From positions 1-32,330 of the forward strand of contig CAYXZO010000027.1 of assembly GCA_964469505.1 (NCBI GenBank): 32,330 nt of DNA. Direction: 5' to 3'. This DNA comes from CAYXZO01 sp964469505 (lineage in GTDB: Bacteria > Fidelibacterota > UBA8477 > JABMPR01). A model generated the notes under the pieces. It did no database searches. It was not told the DNA's origin and saw only the letters and a program-made list of their open reading frames with translations. This document shows positions 25,601-32,314 of this stretch, in pieces. Positions within the stretch are counted from its first letter, which is position 1; each line of letters begins with the position of its first letter. The position numbers were made by a program, and so were the translations under genes.

Positions 25601-26162
25601 GATCCATTTCGGTGGCTTCTAACCGCCTTTCGGATAAGCGTCGTTGTTGCTTATACTTTTTGACTCCAGCTGCCTCTTCCAGTAGCCTACGCCGTTCTTC
25701 CTTATCTTCGCTGAGTATAGATTCCACCATCCGAAGTTCGATGACGGAGTAAGCATTGGAGCCCATACCTGTGTCAGCGAAGAGGTCTTGAATATCTTTC
25801 AGGCGGCAGGGGGTCTTATTTAGGAAGTACTCGCTGGTGCCATCGCGATACAGGCGGCGGGTCAAGCGAATTTCGTCGTATTCCAGAGGTAAAATACCTT
25901 TGTCGTTTTTTATGACCAATGAGACTTCGGCGAAATTGGTGCGCTTACGGGCGGCAGAACCGTTAAATATCACGTCGTTCATGGTATGGCTGCGGAGTAT
26001 GCTGGTTTTCTGTTCACCGAGAACCCAACGAATGGCATCCACTACATTTGTCTTTCCGCAGCCGTTGGGACCAACGATACAAGTCAGCCCATCCGCAAAT
26101 TTCAGATGCGTAGGTAATGCGAAAGACTTAAAGCCCTTGATTTCCAGGTCCGATAGATACAT
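22644..26162 (-). CDS. smc: chromosome segregation protein SMC
   Basis: The 1172-residue ATPase organises and segregates the chromosome. Walker A is GPNGCGKT (31-38) with the following WVLGEQ. Two long coiled coils run about 165-500 and 665-1010. A flexible hinge from about 510 to 640 contains GYSPGVREIL and GVLGTVADLI. The head closes with LSSGEKALTA (1082-1091) and Walker B CVLDEIDAPLD (about 1107-1117). The length is normal. ATG 26162 has AGG near 6 nt upstream. It follows the HIT gene by 23 bp. ScpA and ScpB partners are not in the window. Confidence 0.97.
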   Translation of the reverse strand: MYLSDLEIKGFKSFALPTHLKFADGLTCIVGPNGCGKTNVVDAIRWVLGEQKTSILRSHTMNDVIFNGSAARKRTNFAEVSLVIKNDKGILPLEYDEIRLTRRLYRDGTSEYFLNKTPCRLKDIQDLFADTGMGSNAYSVIELRMVESILSEDKEERRRLLEEAAGVKKYKQQRRLSERRLEATEMDLARVQDIILEVEKKVRSLKRQLSRYKRFAKVHEQLREDELLLAKWQLYQIRQEREPLEFELRRLNSDLSLSKQEVQELERQVQQARFQLDQAREERDEAYKKLETRRNEEQELEKGLLLAEEKMNQAAATLDKIKVEEQTLLERQRTVQAAKGSLENELQHLSPQLEQAKQAADQVRRELAQVTETYAQTRKQHEETSKKHLQLLNEINRLRNQDGALKASLENIHQQLQRLQSKRGLLIEQSGRWQTELGSTSSSVTQAQQDLKMVEERLTEAENKLREDQERLTAVREKLAEMRGERASLESRISFYEEVLESGEGYSPGVREILQSTSKFTGVLGTVADLIQVDDKLAPAVQAALGDLAQLIVTKDRKAALEAIEHLQKSGRGRATFLPLEAVARLAPHPTEPAPWKSATPLQDAVSVAPPYQPLVAHLFHDVWLAQESPPQDFQPSHGLVVSLDGRLWSAAGWLQGGSSDSQETLVGRRDRLARLRKRYQKLVDEQNKATAELQQLYETVGREERELRRLRAERENQRQNLQEKERQSSRARFNLANLETELETLKAEEAQLQAELEQKQAARSKLAPRLKELLQQQEELKSELDSLTVRNQSEATRRDQIAEKVQNARIQVVTLENAKVQLETRLKNLEQTLEEVAQRQETLEKERQQQKEILAANHHRREELERQRKDVLHQRQETENLLQNFDAQLQERKKKVELLEKELREKGARREELLEKLRELEVRKTEILEQEKHLRARIAERYQVELEVPATFAEPPDEEALRQRIARNERFIERLGPINQAVEQEYEEENSRLRFLQEQQADLLEAKASLQETIHKLDRLARKRFKEVFQQIQEYFKVTFQMLFDGGDAQLELADPENPLDSDIVIRATPKGKNPRNLRMLSSGEKALTAIALLFAIYQVKPSPYCVLDEIDAPLDDHNIRKFTRMLESLSKKTQFLVITHNKITMEAAKYLYGVTMEEEGVSKLVSVQLT

Positions 26163-26185
26163 ACCAACCTATTAGTTTGATGCTG

Positions 26186-26533
26186 TTAGCCTGGGGGCCA
26201 GGTCATTCGTCGTCCCCCCATAGTGTGCAGATGAATATGGAACACAGCCTGGCCTGCAGGTTCTCCGTTATTCAATACAAAACGATACCCGTCACCAATT
26301 CCTTGTTTTTCAGCTAGCTGGGCGGCAATCCGGAGCATCTTACCAACCAAAACATCATCGTCAGGAGTCAGTTCGCTAGCGTTCACTAAATGTCTGCGGG
26401 GAACTACAAGAAAATGCTTGGGGGCTTGAGGATTTATATCCCAAAACGCCACCAGATCGTCATCCTCATAAAAAATACGGGCTTCCAGTTGGCCAGCTAT
26501 AATCTTACAAAATATGCAATCCTGCTCGCTCAT
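26186..26533 (-). CDS. HIT family (histidine triad) nucleotide-binding protein
   Basis: The 115-residue protein matches HINT/PKCI-type hydrolases, which act on nucleoside phosphoramidates and adenylates. CIFCKIIAGQ opens the protein as usual, VVPRRHL lies mid-domain, and HIHLHTMGGR near residues 97-106 is the triad with the nucleophilic middle histidine. The two cysteines of CxxC are kept. AAGGAGG lies about 7 nt before the ATG, and a good promoter stands just upstream. It is the first gene of the long run that includes smc and the glycolysis block. Confidence 0.94.
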   Translation of the reverse strand: MSEQDCIFCKIIAGQLEARIFYEDDDLVAFWDINPQAPKHFLVVPRRHLVNASELTPDDDVLVGKMLRIAAQLAEKQGIGDGYRFVLNNGEPAGQAVFHIHLHTMGGRRMTWPPG

Positions 26534-26676
26534 TTGACTCCTCCTTCTCTGCGGATATTCTATCTAGACGGCGGAAAATATTTCAACAGTTTCTTATATG
26601 AATATAAAAAATGGGGGTAAAGTCAGGTGGGCTGAATTTTGACAGCGTGTACAAGAGGATCTGAACTTTGATAAAA
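26534..26676. other. spacer between HIT gene and beta-barrel gene
   Basis: This 143-bp AT-rich gap carries the HIT promoter. After the beta-barrel stop codon (minus direction) an imperfect pairing AAAGTTCAG/CTGACTTT followed by ACCCCCATTTTTT could act as a weak terminator. No gene is seen. Confidence 0.35.
26557..26586 (-). promoter_or_regulatory. sigma70-type promoter for HIT-smc-glycolysis run
   Basis: On the minus strand -35 TTGAAA (26581-26586) and -10 TAGAAT (26557-26562) are 18 bp apart, each one mismatch from consensus. Transcription would start near 26550, leaving a short leader with the strong AAGGAGG before the HIT start codon. Confidence 0.6.
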
Positions 26677-27261
26677 TCACGGCAAAAGAAACTCCATAGC
26701 TGCCTGAAGCGCAATTCCGCCAAAATGCGTGCGTTCGTCGATTGGTTCAGCAAAATGCGAGTAGTCATAACCAAAACGTAAAAAGTACACCCCTTGTTTC
26801 CCGGCTATGATATGGAATTCCCCCCCGAACCGGAAATACAAGGTCTGATATCCTCGCACTTTGCGCCAACGGCTGAAGAAAGGGCTATCGTCAGCTGTAT
26901 CCAGCGCTAACATGGGACCAGCGCCAATAAACAAACCAGGCTGGAACGAAGGATGCCAACTCTTGTACAGCGGATAGATTATTATTTCAAAAACTCCTTT
27001 CCAGAGACTTAAATTGCGGCTGTTCAGCTTATAGGGACGACCGAAGTAATCATATCCCACCAGTTCATCCTTACCAGTTACAACTGTCCAATCGGTTTCC
27101 AGGGCCACACCCCACCTGGGAGAAACATATTTGCGGAAGAAAACTCCACCCCCACTTCCGTATTTAAGCAGCTCGACATCCACCCCCCAAGTGCGCACCG
27201 GCTCCTTGGCCAGCAGCGGCGTCACTGACAGCAGAATCAGGAAAAGGCGGAGACTGGTCAT
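26677..27261 (-). CDS. predicted outer-membrane beta-barrel protein, unknown function
   Basis: The 194-residue protein starts with a signal peptide (MTSLRLFLILLSVTPLLA, cleavage after about residue 18). The mature part alternates polar and hydrophobic residues in strands rich in Tyr, Phe, Trp and Gly, for example GVDVELLKYGSGGGVFFRKYVSP, FEIIIYPLY, PGLFIGAGPMLALD and GVYFLRFGYDYSHF, which is the pattern of a small barrel of about eight strands. The last residue is Pro, not the aromatic residue expected of a BAM substrate, so the topology is less sure. ATG 27261 overlaps the anti-sigma stop as ATGA; the longer frame is rejected for that reason. Confidence 0.68.
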   Translation of the reverse strand: MTSLRLFLILLSVTPLLAKEPVRTWGVDVELLKYGSGGGVFFRKYVSPRWGVALETDWTVVTGKDELVGYDYFGRPYKLNSRNLSLWKGVFEIIIYPLYKSWHPSFQPGLFIGAGPMLALDTADDSPFFSRWRKVRGYQTLYFRFGGEFHIIAGKQGVYFLRFGYDYSHFAEPIDERTHFGGIALQAAMEFLLP

Positions 27262-27692
27262 TTGGGTCTGAATTTGGTCAGAACTAATTGATGACACAGA
27301 CCGGAACGGGAAAAGCTGACCTCGTCTACAAAATTGCGAATGAACAGTAGACCTCGCCCGTTAAAACGTTCAATATTTTCTTCGCGAGTGGGGTCAGATA
27401 TTTTACGAGGGTCAAACCCCCGTCCATAATCCCGGATGGCAATGCGCAACCGTTTGGGTTCCACACGAACAAAAATTTGTACCGGGGCTGACACACAATG
27501 GCGATTGCCGTGGGCTATGGCGTTAGTTACGCCTTCATGTACCGCAAGGACGATATCCTCCAGTTCTGGCTCGGGAAAATTGTGCTTTTGCAGTATCCGT
27601 CTTAGGAAAAGATCAACCCGGGATAATTCAGAAGGACAGGAGGAAATGGAAAGGGTGTAAAAAAGGGCGTTCCCGGATAGGTTTTGATACAT
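27258..27692 (-). CDS. RsbW-like anti-sigma factor / serine-threonine kinase (HATPase)
   Basis: The roughly 144-residue protein has a single GHKL ATP-binding domain. The N box is VLAVHEGVTNAIAHGNR, with the conserved Glu and Asn, then IAIRDYGRGFDP as the G1 box and GRGLLFIRNFVDEV as G2. Family members bind a sigma factor and phosphorylate an STAS-domain antagonist. No sigma factor, antagonist or phosphatase gene is nearby. The start is uncertain: ATG 27692 gives a normal N-terminus, and TTG 27728 or GTG 27725 are alternatives; none has a clear Shine-Dalgarno. Translation is coupled to the downstream beta-barrel gene by an ATGA overlap. Confidence 0.83.
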   Translation of the reverse strand: MYQNLSGNALFYTLSISSCPSELSRVDLFLRRILQKHNFPEPELEDIVLAVHEGVTNAIAHGNRHCVSAPVQIFVRVEPKRLRIAIRDYGRGFDPRKISDPTREENIERFNGRGLLFIRNFVDEVSFSRSGLCHQLVLTKFRPK

Positions 27693-27748
27693 ACGATCTA
27701 TATTAGTGCATCTTTTAGCTATCACCAAGGACTTAGGTAACCTGCCTG

Positions 27749-27937
27749 TTAATCTTCCTCTTCAAATTCCACATCCTCAACTTGACTTTGATCAACTTTT
27801 ATACGTTTCCGTCTAGGCCGAGCCTCCCCTCTGACCGCTTGCGGGGACGATGAGTCCAGCCTTACATTGGCTTTCAGCCATCGCCAGCCCTTGTAGCCGA
27901 GGTAAATCAGCAAGATATACACTAAGACACGAAACAT
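27749..27937 (-). CDS. small single-pass membrane protein, unknown
   Basis: A 62-residue protein with one N-terminal hydrophobic helix (FRVLVYILLIYLGYKGWRWL) followed by a basic stretch (ARPRRKRIK) and an acidic tail (VEDVEFEEED). The charge layout suggests the tail is cytoplasmic. It starts 3 bp after the deoxynucleoside kinase stop, in the same direction, with GGTGA about 5 nt upstream. Small proteins of this layout are common in FCB genomes, but I do not recognise the family. Confidence 0.6.
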   Translation of the reverse strand: MFRVLVYILLIYLGYKGWRWLKANVRLDSSSPQAVRGEARPRRKRIKVDQSQVEDVEFEEED

Positions 27938-27940
27938 GCT

Positions 27941-28579
27941 TCACCGTTTGATAGGATTATAAAACTTCCGGCCAGTAATTGGTTGCCTCAGGGTGCTCAA
28001 CAGCTCCTCCAGATCGTTCGGATTATGGACGAAGTCGATTTCCGTGGCATTCACGATAAGTAGCGGCGAACGATCGTAGTTGAAAAAGTATTCGTTGTAA
28101 ACCTGATTTAAAGCTTCGATATATTCCCGAGTTATGGCACTTTCAAAGTCCCGCCCCCGCTGACGAATATTGTACAGAAGACGATCAGTATCTGCCTGCA
28201 GGTAAATAACCAAGTCAGGTGTCGGCACCCTGGGTTCCAGAATCTTTGCCAAGCGATCGTACAAAGCCAATTCGTTTTCATCTAGGTTCAGGTAGGCAAA
28301 CAGGCGATCCTTTTGAAAAGTGTAATCGGTTATCAATAGTTGATGAAACAGGTGGGTTTGACTGAGTTTCTGTTGTTGCCGAAAGCGGCTCAGCAAAAAG
28401 AAAACCTGGGTTTGAAACGCGTATCGCCGACGATCCCGGTAGAAATCTTTCAGAAAAGGATTTTCCTCAAATTCCTCCAAAACCAGCCGGGCATTCAGTC
28501 GTTCAGCTAAAAGCTGAGCCAGGCTCGTTTTGCCGACCCCAATTACCCCCTCGATGGCCAGGTAATACAGTTGATTCAT
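27941..28579 (-). CDS. deoxynucleoside kinase (deoxyadenosine/deoxyguanosine kinase type)
   Basis: The 212-residue enzyme phosphorylates deoxynucleosides for dNTP salvage. The P-loop AIEGVIGVGKTSL (8-20) opens the protein, LEEFEENPFLKDFY carries the catalytic Glu, LLITDYTFQKDRLFAYL matches the DYxFxKDxxFA motif of bacterial dAdo/dGuo kinases, and RQRGRDFE is the lid arginine region. The ATG at 28579 overlaps folK as ATGA and gives a family-length N-terminus, so the longer frame to 28609 is not used. The neighbouring folK and the divergent ribonucleotide reductase both belong to nucleotide supply. Confidence 0.9.
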   Translation of the reverse strand: MNQLYYLAIEGVIGVGKTSLAQLLAERLNARLVLEEFEENPFLKDFYRDRRRYAFQTQVFFLLSRFRQQQKLSQTHLFHQLLITDYTFQKDRLFAYLNLDENELALYDRLAKILEPRVPTPDLVIYLQADTDRLLYNIRQRGRDFESAITREYIEALNQVYNEYFFNYDRSPLLIVNATEIDFVHNPNDLEELLSTLRQPITGRKFYNPIKR

Positions 28580-29073
28580 GAAGTTTCCAACGTCAAGGGT
28601 CGAACCCAATGTTCATCTGTTAATTCCTTTAGCAACTGGAGAATGGTTTTACCCGTCACGGGGTCAACTATCTCCGGCCATTTTGCGGCAAAGGGCACCA
28701 ATACGAAACGGCGTTGCCGGAAACGAGGATGAGGTATCTCCAGTCCCGGTAAACGGATTACGGACCCTCCATAGAGAATTAAATCCAGATCTAGGATACG
28801 GGGAGCATTAACCTGGCCATTCCGTGTACGGCCGATACGAGCTTCTATGCCCTGGAGGGTTTGTAATACATCAAGTGGAGGATCGCTAGTTTCAAAACGA
28901 ACTACGGTATTAACGTACGGCGGCTGATCAGGGCCTCCCACGGGTTCTGTAAGGAAGACCGGGGCTTCCTCCACTTCACCGTATCGTGATCGCAAGAGAT
29001 CCAGGGAATGTCTTATTTGGGATAGAGGATCACCCAGATTAGCTCCAACGCCAACAAAAACGGGGGTCTTCAT
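28576..29073 (-). CDS. folK: 2-amino-4-hydroxy-6-hydroxymethyldihydropteridine diphosphokinase
   Basis: The 165-residue enzyme transfers pyrophosphate to the pterin in folate synthesis. VFVGVGANLGDP starts the domain, EPVGGPDQPPYVNTVV contains the pterin pocket, and PRILDLDLILYG has the two magnesium-binding aspartates. IPHPRFRQRRFVLVPFA is the conserved C-terminal loop. The start overlaps folB by 4 bp (ATGA), so the folate enzymes are made together. Confidence 0.95.
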   Translation of the reverse strand: MKTPVFVGVGANLGDPLSQIRHSLDLLRSRYGEVEEAPVFLTEPVGGPDQPPYVNTVVRFETSDPPLDVLQTLQGIEARIGRTRNGQVNAPRILDLDLILYGGSVIRLPGLEIPHPRFRQRRFVLVPFAAKWPEIVDPVTGKTILQLLKELTDEHWVRPLTLETS

Positions 29074-29438
29074 GAACTCTTGGGAGCAGGACGAGTGACT
29101 TCCACCTCCACATAGTCTAACACCGCATTTAGCGGTACTTTGGACTTTCGTAGGCGCACAGTCACTTCGTCAACGTCGAATTTTTCAGCCAAGGCGGTGG
29201 CAATGTGGTCAGCCAGAGTCTCTATCAGATGGTATTTACGCTGGGTTACCATATCTTCGACTACTTCGTAAACTTTCTGGTAGTCGACCGCTCTTTGGAG
29301 TGCATCCTCGCCGATACAGCGTCGAAAAGGGTATTTAATCTGCACATCGACTTCAAAACGGCCGCCCAGTTCCTTCTCATGCTCCTGAACTCCATGATAG
29401 CCGTAGAAAACAAGATTCTTTAAAGTAAGGCGCCCCAT
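29070..29438 (-). CDS. folB: dihydroneopterin aldolase
   Basis: The 122-residue enzyme converts dihydroneopterin to 6-hydroxymethyl-dihydropterin and glycolaldehyde. LKNLVFYGYHGVQEHEKELGG contains the substrate-binding Glu of the HxxE type, LIETLADHIA the second conserved Glu, and VTVRLRKSKVPL the catalytic Lys. The length is normal. It is the first gene of the folB-folK-kinase chain. No strong Shine-Dalgarno precedes the ATG, and I see no convincing promoter between it and the tRNA-Gly terminator. Confidence 0.94.
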   Translation of the reverse strand: MGRLTLKNLVFYGYHGVQEHEKELGGRFEVDVQIKYPFRRCIGEDALQRAVDYQKVYEVVEDMVTQRKYHLIETLADHIATALAEKFDVDEVTVRLRKSKVPLNAVLDYVEVEVTRPAPKSS

Positions 29439-29510
29439 ACCAGCGAAAAATCTAGAGTTTCAAGGTCTAAAACCCAAAGGAGAAGTAGCTCATCTTCCAG
29501 TTAAAGCAGC

Positions 29511-29540
29511 AAAAAGAAAGCCCCCAATACAGGGGGCCCA
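29511..29540 (-). terminator. intrinsic terminator of tRNA-Gly
   Basis: On the minus strand GCCCCC and GGGGGC form a 6-bp stem around TGTATT (extendable by two G-U pairs), followed at once by TTTCTTTTT. It lies about 15 nt after the tRNA 3' end and separates it from folB. Confidence 0.8.
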
Positions 29541-29554
29541 AATAGTTTAATTTG

Positions 29555-29625
29555 AGCGGGTGAAGGGAATCGAACCCTCCCCATCAGCTTGGGAAGCTGA
29601 GGCACTACCACTATGCGACACCCGC
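29555..29625 (-). tRNA. tRNA-Gly (anticodon CCC)
   Basis: The minus strand folds into a cloverleaf. Acceptor GCGGGTG pairs with CACCCGC, anticodon stem TCAGC pairs with GCTGA around TTCCCAA (anticodon CCC), and T stem GAGGG pairs with CCCTT around TTCGATT with one G-U pair. The discriminator is U, as usual for glycine. CCA is not encoded. Confidence 0.94.
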
Positions 29626-29650
29626 AAGTAACACCTCAAAAAGCGGTGCA

Positions 29651-29679
29651 ATTTTAAGGTAATCCGGCTGGCGTGACAA
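29651..29679 (-). promoter_or_regulatory. promoter of tRNA-Gly
   Basis: On the minus strand TTGTCA (29674-29679) and TAAAAT (29651-29656) are separated by exactly 17 bp. Predicted initiation near 29644 leaves about 19 nt before the mature tRNA. Confidence 0.7.
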
Positions 29680-29710
29680 GATTAAAAATGCTGTAATAAC
29701 TAGCCTTTAA

Positions 29711-29757
29711 AGACAATATATGGGTCATTTAACCAAGACTGACACAATATTTTGTAT
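29711..29757 (+). promoter_or_regulatory. tandem NrdR boxes upstream of ribonucleotide reductase
   Basis: ACACAATATTTTGTAT (29742-29757) matches the remembered NrdR consensus acaCwAtATaTwGtgt at 14 of 16 positions. AGACAATATATGGGTC (29711-29726) matches at about 11. The starts are exactly 31 bp apart, three helical turns, the spacing known for paired NrdR sites. They lie just upstream of the predicted -35 element. NrdR itself is not in the window. Confidence 0.72.
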
Positions 29758-29762
29758 TTATG

Positions 29763-29791
29763 TTGACGGTTAAAATTCCCGTCCATATATT
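29763..29791 (+). promoter_or_regulatory. promoter of the class II ribonucleotide reductase gene
   Basis: TTGACG (29763-29768) and TATATT (29786-29791) are 17 bp apart. The spacer region holds an inverted repeat, GACGG (29765-29769) and CCGTC (29779-29783), which could be an additional operator. Initiation near 29798 would give a leader of about 144 nt. Confidence 0.65.
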
Positions 29792-29844
29792 CATTCACTT
29801 TTTGAAAATAAAATTGACGGGTCGGCTAGTTCAGGCTAGGAAAC

Positions 29845-29909
29845 CAGGTGAGAAGTAAAAAACCAACCAGCCGCCCGGGAGATCGGTTTCGCTCTAAAAA
29901 TCTCACCTG
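29845..29909 (+). promoter_or_regulatory. structured leader hairpin of the ribonucleotide reductase mRNA
   Basis: CAGGTGAGA (29845-29853) and TCTCACCTG (29901-29909) form a 9-bp perfect stem enclosing 47 nt, in which AAACC (29860-29864) can pair with GGTTT (29885-29889). It ends about 32 nt before the ATG. No T tract follows and no cobalamin-riboswitch B12 box (GCCACTG) is present. A regulatory role is inference. Confidence 0.45.
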
Positions 29910-29941
29910 TGCAGGACGTTTTTTGTAAGAGAGAGGGTAAG

Positions 29942-32314
29942 ATGGCGGAAACAATGCCTATCCCATTCGTTACGGGGGATGCTGCCGAAGCAGCGTTGAT
30001 GCAGGAAGTCATCGCTAAGCTTACGGAGGGGCACTTACGGGTTGACCCCAAATTGGGGCTTGACCTGGAGTCCTATTACCAGGACGATGAACTGGGGCAA
30101 AATGTACTAAAAGAGAAATATTTAGCCCCGGGAGAAAAAGGACCAGCGGATCTATGGCGGCGCCTGGCGCGGGCTATCGCCGGCATGGAGGAACACCCGG
30201 AAGTTTGGGAAGAGCGGTTCTATTCTATCCTCTATGACTTTCGTTTCGTTCCCGGGGGGCGGATCATGCATGGCGCCGGTCGGGATGACATAAAAACCAC
30301 CCTGAACAACTGCTATGTAGTGGGTATCAAGGAGGACTCCATTGACGCCATTTACCAAGCTTTGGTAGATGAAGCTCTGACCTACAAATATGGTGGCGGC
30401 TGCGGGCACGATCTATCCGTACTGCGCCCCAAAGGAGCTCCCATCAAAGGAACCGGTGGGGGTTCTTGCGGGCCTGTCGGATTCATGAATCTGTTCAGCG
30501 AGAATACCAATACCATTGCTCAACATGGGCGTCGGGGAGCCAATATGCAAACCTTGCGCGTGGATCACCCCGATATTTTCGATTTCATCAACGTCAAACG
30601 TGACTTGCAACGGGTGCGCTACAGCAACATCTCCGTACTCATTACCCACCGTTTCATGCAAGCAGTGGAAGAGGATGGTGATTTCGATCTCACCTGGGGT
30701 GGTCGGGTTTATCGCACCGTAAAGGCTCGGGAGTTGTGGAAAGCTATCATCGAATCAGCCCATGCCAGCGCCGAACCCGGAATCATTTTCTGGGATACCA
30801 TGAAGGACTACCACAATGCCGAATATTGCAGCCCCCTGGTAAGTACTAACCCTTGCGGGGAACAACCACTCCCCGACGGTGGAGCTTGTAATCTAGGAGC
30901 CGTCAACTTAGCTCGCTTTGTTGCCGAGGATGGAAGCTTCCAGTGGGAAGCCTTCAAAGAAACCGTTTCTCTGGGGGTACGTTTCCTGGATGATGTGATT
31001 GACTACAACAAGGACCGACACGCCCTTCCTATTCAACGAGAGAATGCCCTAAAGGATCGACGCGTAGGTTTGGGCATCCTGGGGCTGGGAGATATGCTGA
31101 TCCTCCGGGGAATAAAATATGATTCTGAAGAAGCGCTGGAAGCGGTGGATGAAGTCATGCGAGTTATGATGGAAACAGCTTATCAGACATCCATCAATCT
31201 GGCGGTGGAAAAGGGAGCTTTCCCCAACTTCAAATGGAACGGGTACAAGAACTCCAAGTTCGTGCAGAACCTACCCACAGCGTTACAGGATTTAATTAGA
31301 GAAAACGGTATTCGCAACGCCACTATCTTAACCGTAGCTCCCACCGGTAGCGGGGCCATAGTAGCCCAGACCACCTCCGGTATCGAACCCCTATTCGCCA
31401 CCAGCTATTTCCGGCGGGTCAAGAAGAATAAAGACTTCGGTGAAGAATTCTCCCAGTACAAGGTGGTTCATCCGTTGTTGAAAAAACTTTTCGGCGGCGA
31501 TGATAATCTACCGGAGTATGTAGTGACCGCCCATGAGATTGATCCCTATTTCCGAGTACGGATGCAAGGGGTAATCCAGAAATATGTGGATGCTAGCATA
31601 AGTTCCACAGTCAACCTCCCCCGGGAGACCTCTCCGGAAACAGTTGCTGACATCTACATGGCAGCCTATAAAGCAGGCTTGAAGGGAATCACGGTGTACC
31701 GTGAAGGTAGCCGTGAGGGAATCCTAGTGACTAAAAAGGCTGCCGAGACCACTACAACCACCACCAACCCCTCTTTGAAACCACGAGTACGGCCGGCGGC
31801 TACATACGGTATTACTCGGAGAATCCGCACCGGTGAGGGATCACTGTACATCACCATTAACCATGATGAACGCGGTCTCTGCGAGATTTTCACTACCATC
31901 GGCAAAGCGGGGGGGAATGCAGCCGCCCAGGCTGAAGCCATCAGCCGCTTGATCTCCCTAGCCCTGCGTTCGGGCATTGACGCTCGGGAAATAATAAAAC
32001 AATTGAAAGGTATCAGCGGTCCCAACCCCGTTTGGGAAAACGGTCAGTTGATTCTTTCCACGCCGGATGCTATTGGTAAAGCCTTAGAGGCCCATTTAAA
32101 AGAATATCCCGAAAGCACGCCGGCTTCCGTGTTTCACAACCTTGGTAAGGACACCGATCGGGAGGGATCCAAAGAGAAAGATGGGCTGACCTTTACCAGC
32201 ATCGAGAACGGAGCTACTTCCAAAACTATGGTGACTTGCCCTGAATGTGGAGCCACCTTACTCCACGAATCGGGATGCGTCACCTGTCCCCATTGCGGTT
32301 ATTCTAAGTGCTAA
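29942..32314 (+). CDS. nrdJ: adenosylcobalamin-dependent (class II) ribonucleoside-diphosphate reductase
   Basis: The 790-residue enzyme makes deoxyribonucleotides using a B12-derived radical and works without oxygen. The active site is complete: NNCYVVG gives redox Cys124, NPCGEQ gives Asn303, Cys305 (thiyl) and Glu307, and Cys316 in GGACNLG is the second redox cysteine, 11 residues on. APTGSG lies in the substrate region. A Thr-rich linker near 608-620 leads to the TG-GSLYITIN module and a C-terminal tail with CPECG, CPHCG and a final CxxxxC for thioredoxin-type reduction. No N-terminal ATP-cone is visible. ATG 29942 has GAGAGGG upstream; the GTG at 29909 lacks a site. It is transcribed away from tRNA-Gly and folB. 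Confidence 0.96.
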   Translation: MAETMPIPFVTGDAAEAALMQEVIAKLTEGHLRVDPKLGLDLESYYQDDELGQNVLKEKYLAPGEKGPADLWRRLARAIAGMEEHPEVWEERFYSILYDFRFVPGGRIMHGAGRDDIKTTLNNCYVVGIKEDSIDAIYQALVDEALTYKYGGGCGHDLSVLRPKGAPIKGTGGGSCGPVGFMNLFSENTNTIAQHGRRGANMQTLRVDHPDIFDFINVKRDLQRVRYSNISVLITHRFMQAVEEDGDFDLTWGGRVYRTVKARELWKAIIESAHASAEPGIIFWDTMKDYHNAEYCSPLVSTNPCGEQPLPDGGACNLGAVNLARFVAEDGSFQWEAFKETVSLGVRFLDDVIDYNKDRHALPIQRENALKDRRVGLGILGLGDMLILRGIKYDSEEALEAVDEVMRVMMETAYQTSINLAVEKGAFPNFKWNGYKNSKFVQNLPTALQDLIRENGIRNATILTVAPTGSGAIVAQTTSGIEPLFATSYFRRVKKNKDFGEEFSQYKVVHPLLKKLFGGDDNLPEYVVTAHEIDPYFRVRMQGVIQKYVDASISSTVNLPRETSPETVADIYMAAYKAGLKGITVYREGSREGILVTKKAAETTTTTTNPSLKPRVRPAATYGITRRIRTGEGSLYITINHDERGLCEIFTTIGKAGGNAAAQAEAISRLISLALRSGIDAREIIKQLKGISGPNPVWENGQLILSTPDAIGKALEAHLKEYPESTPASVFHNLGKDTDREGSKEKDGLTFTSIENGATSKTMVTCPECGATLLHESGCVTCPHCGYSKC

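Noticed and set aside
29780..29941. Cobalamin riboswitch before the B12-dependent reductase
   Set aside because: No B12 box (GCCACTG type) or typical cobalamin-riboswitch core is found on the plus strand in the leader.
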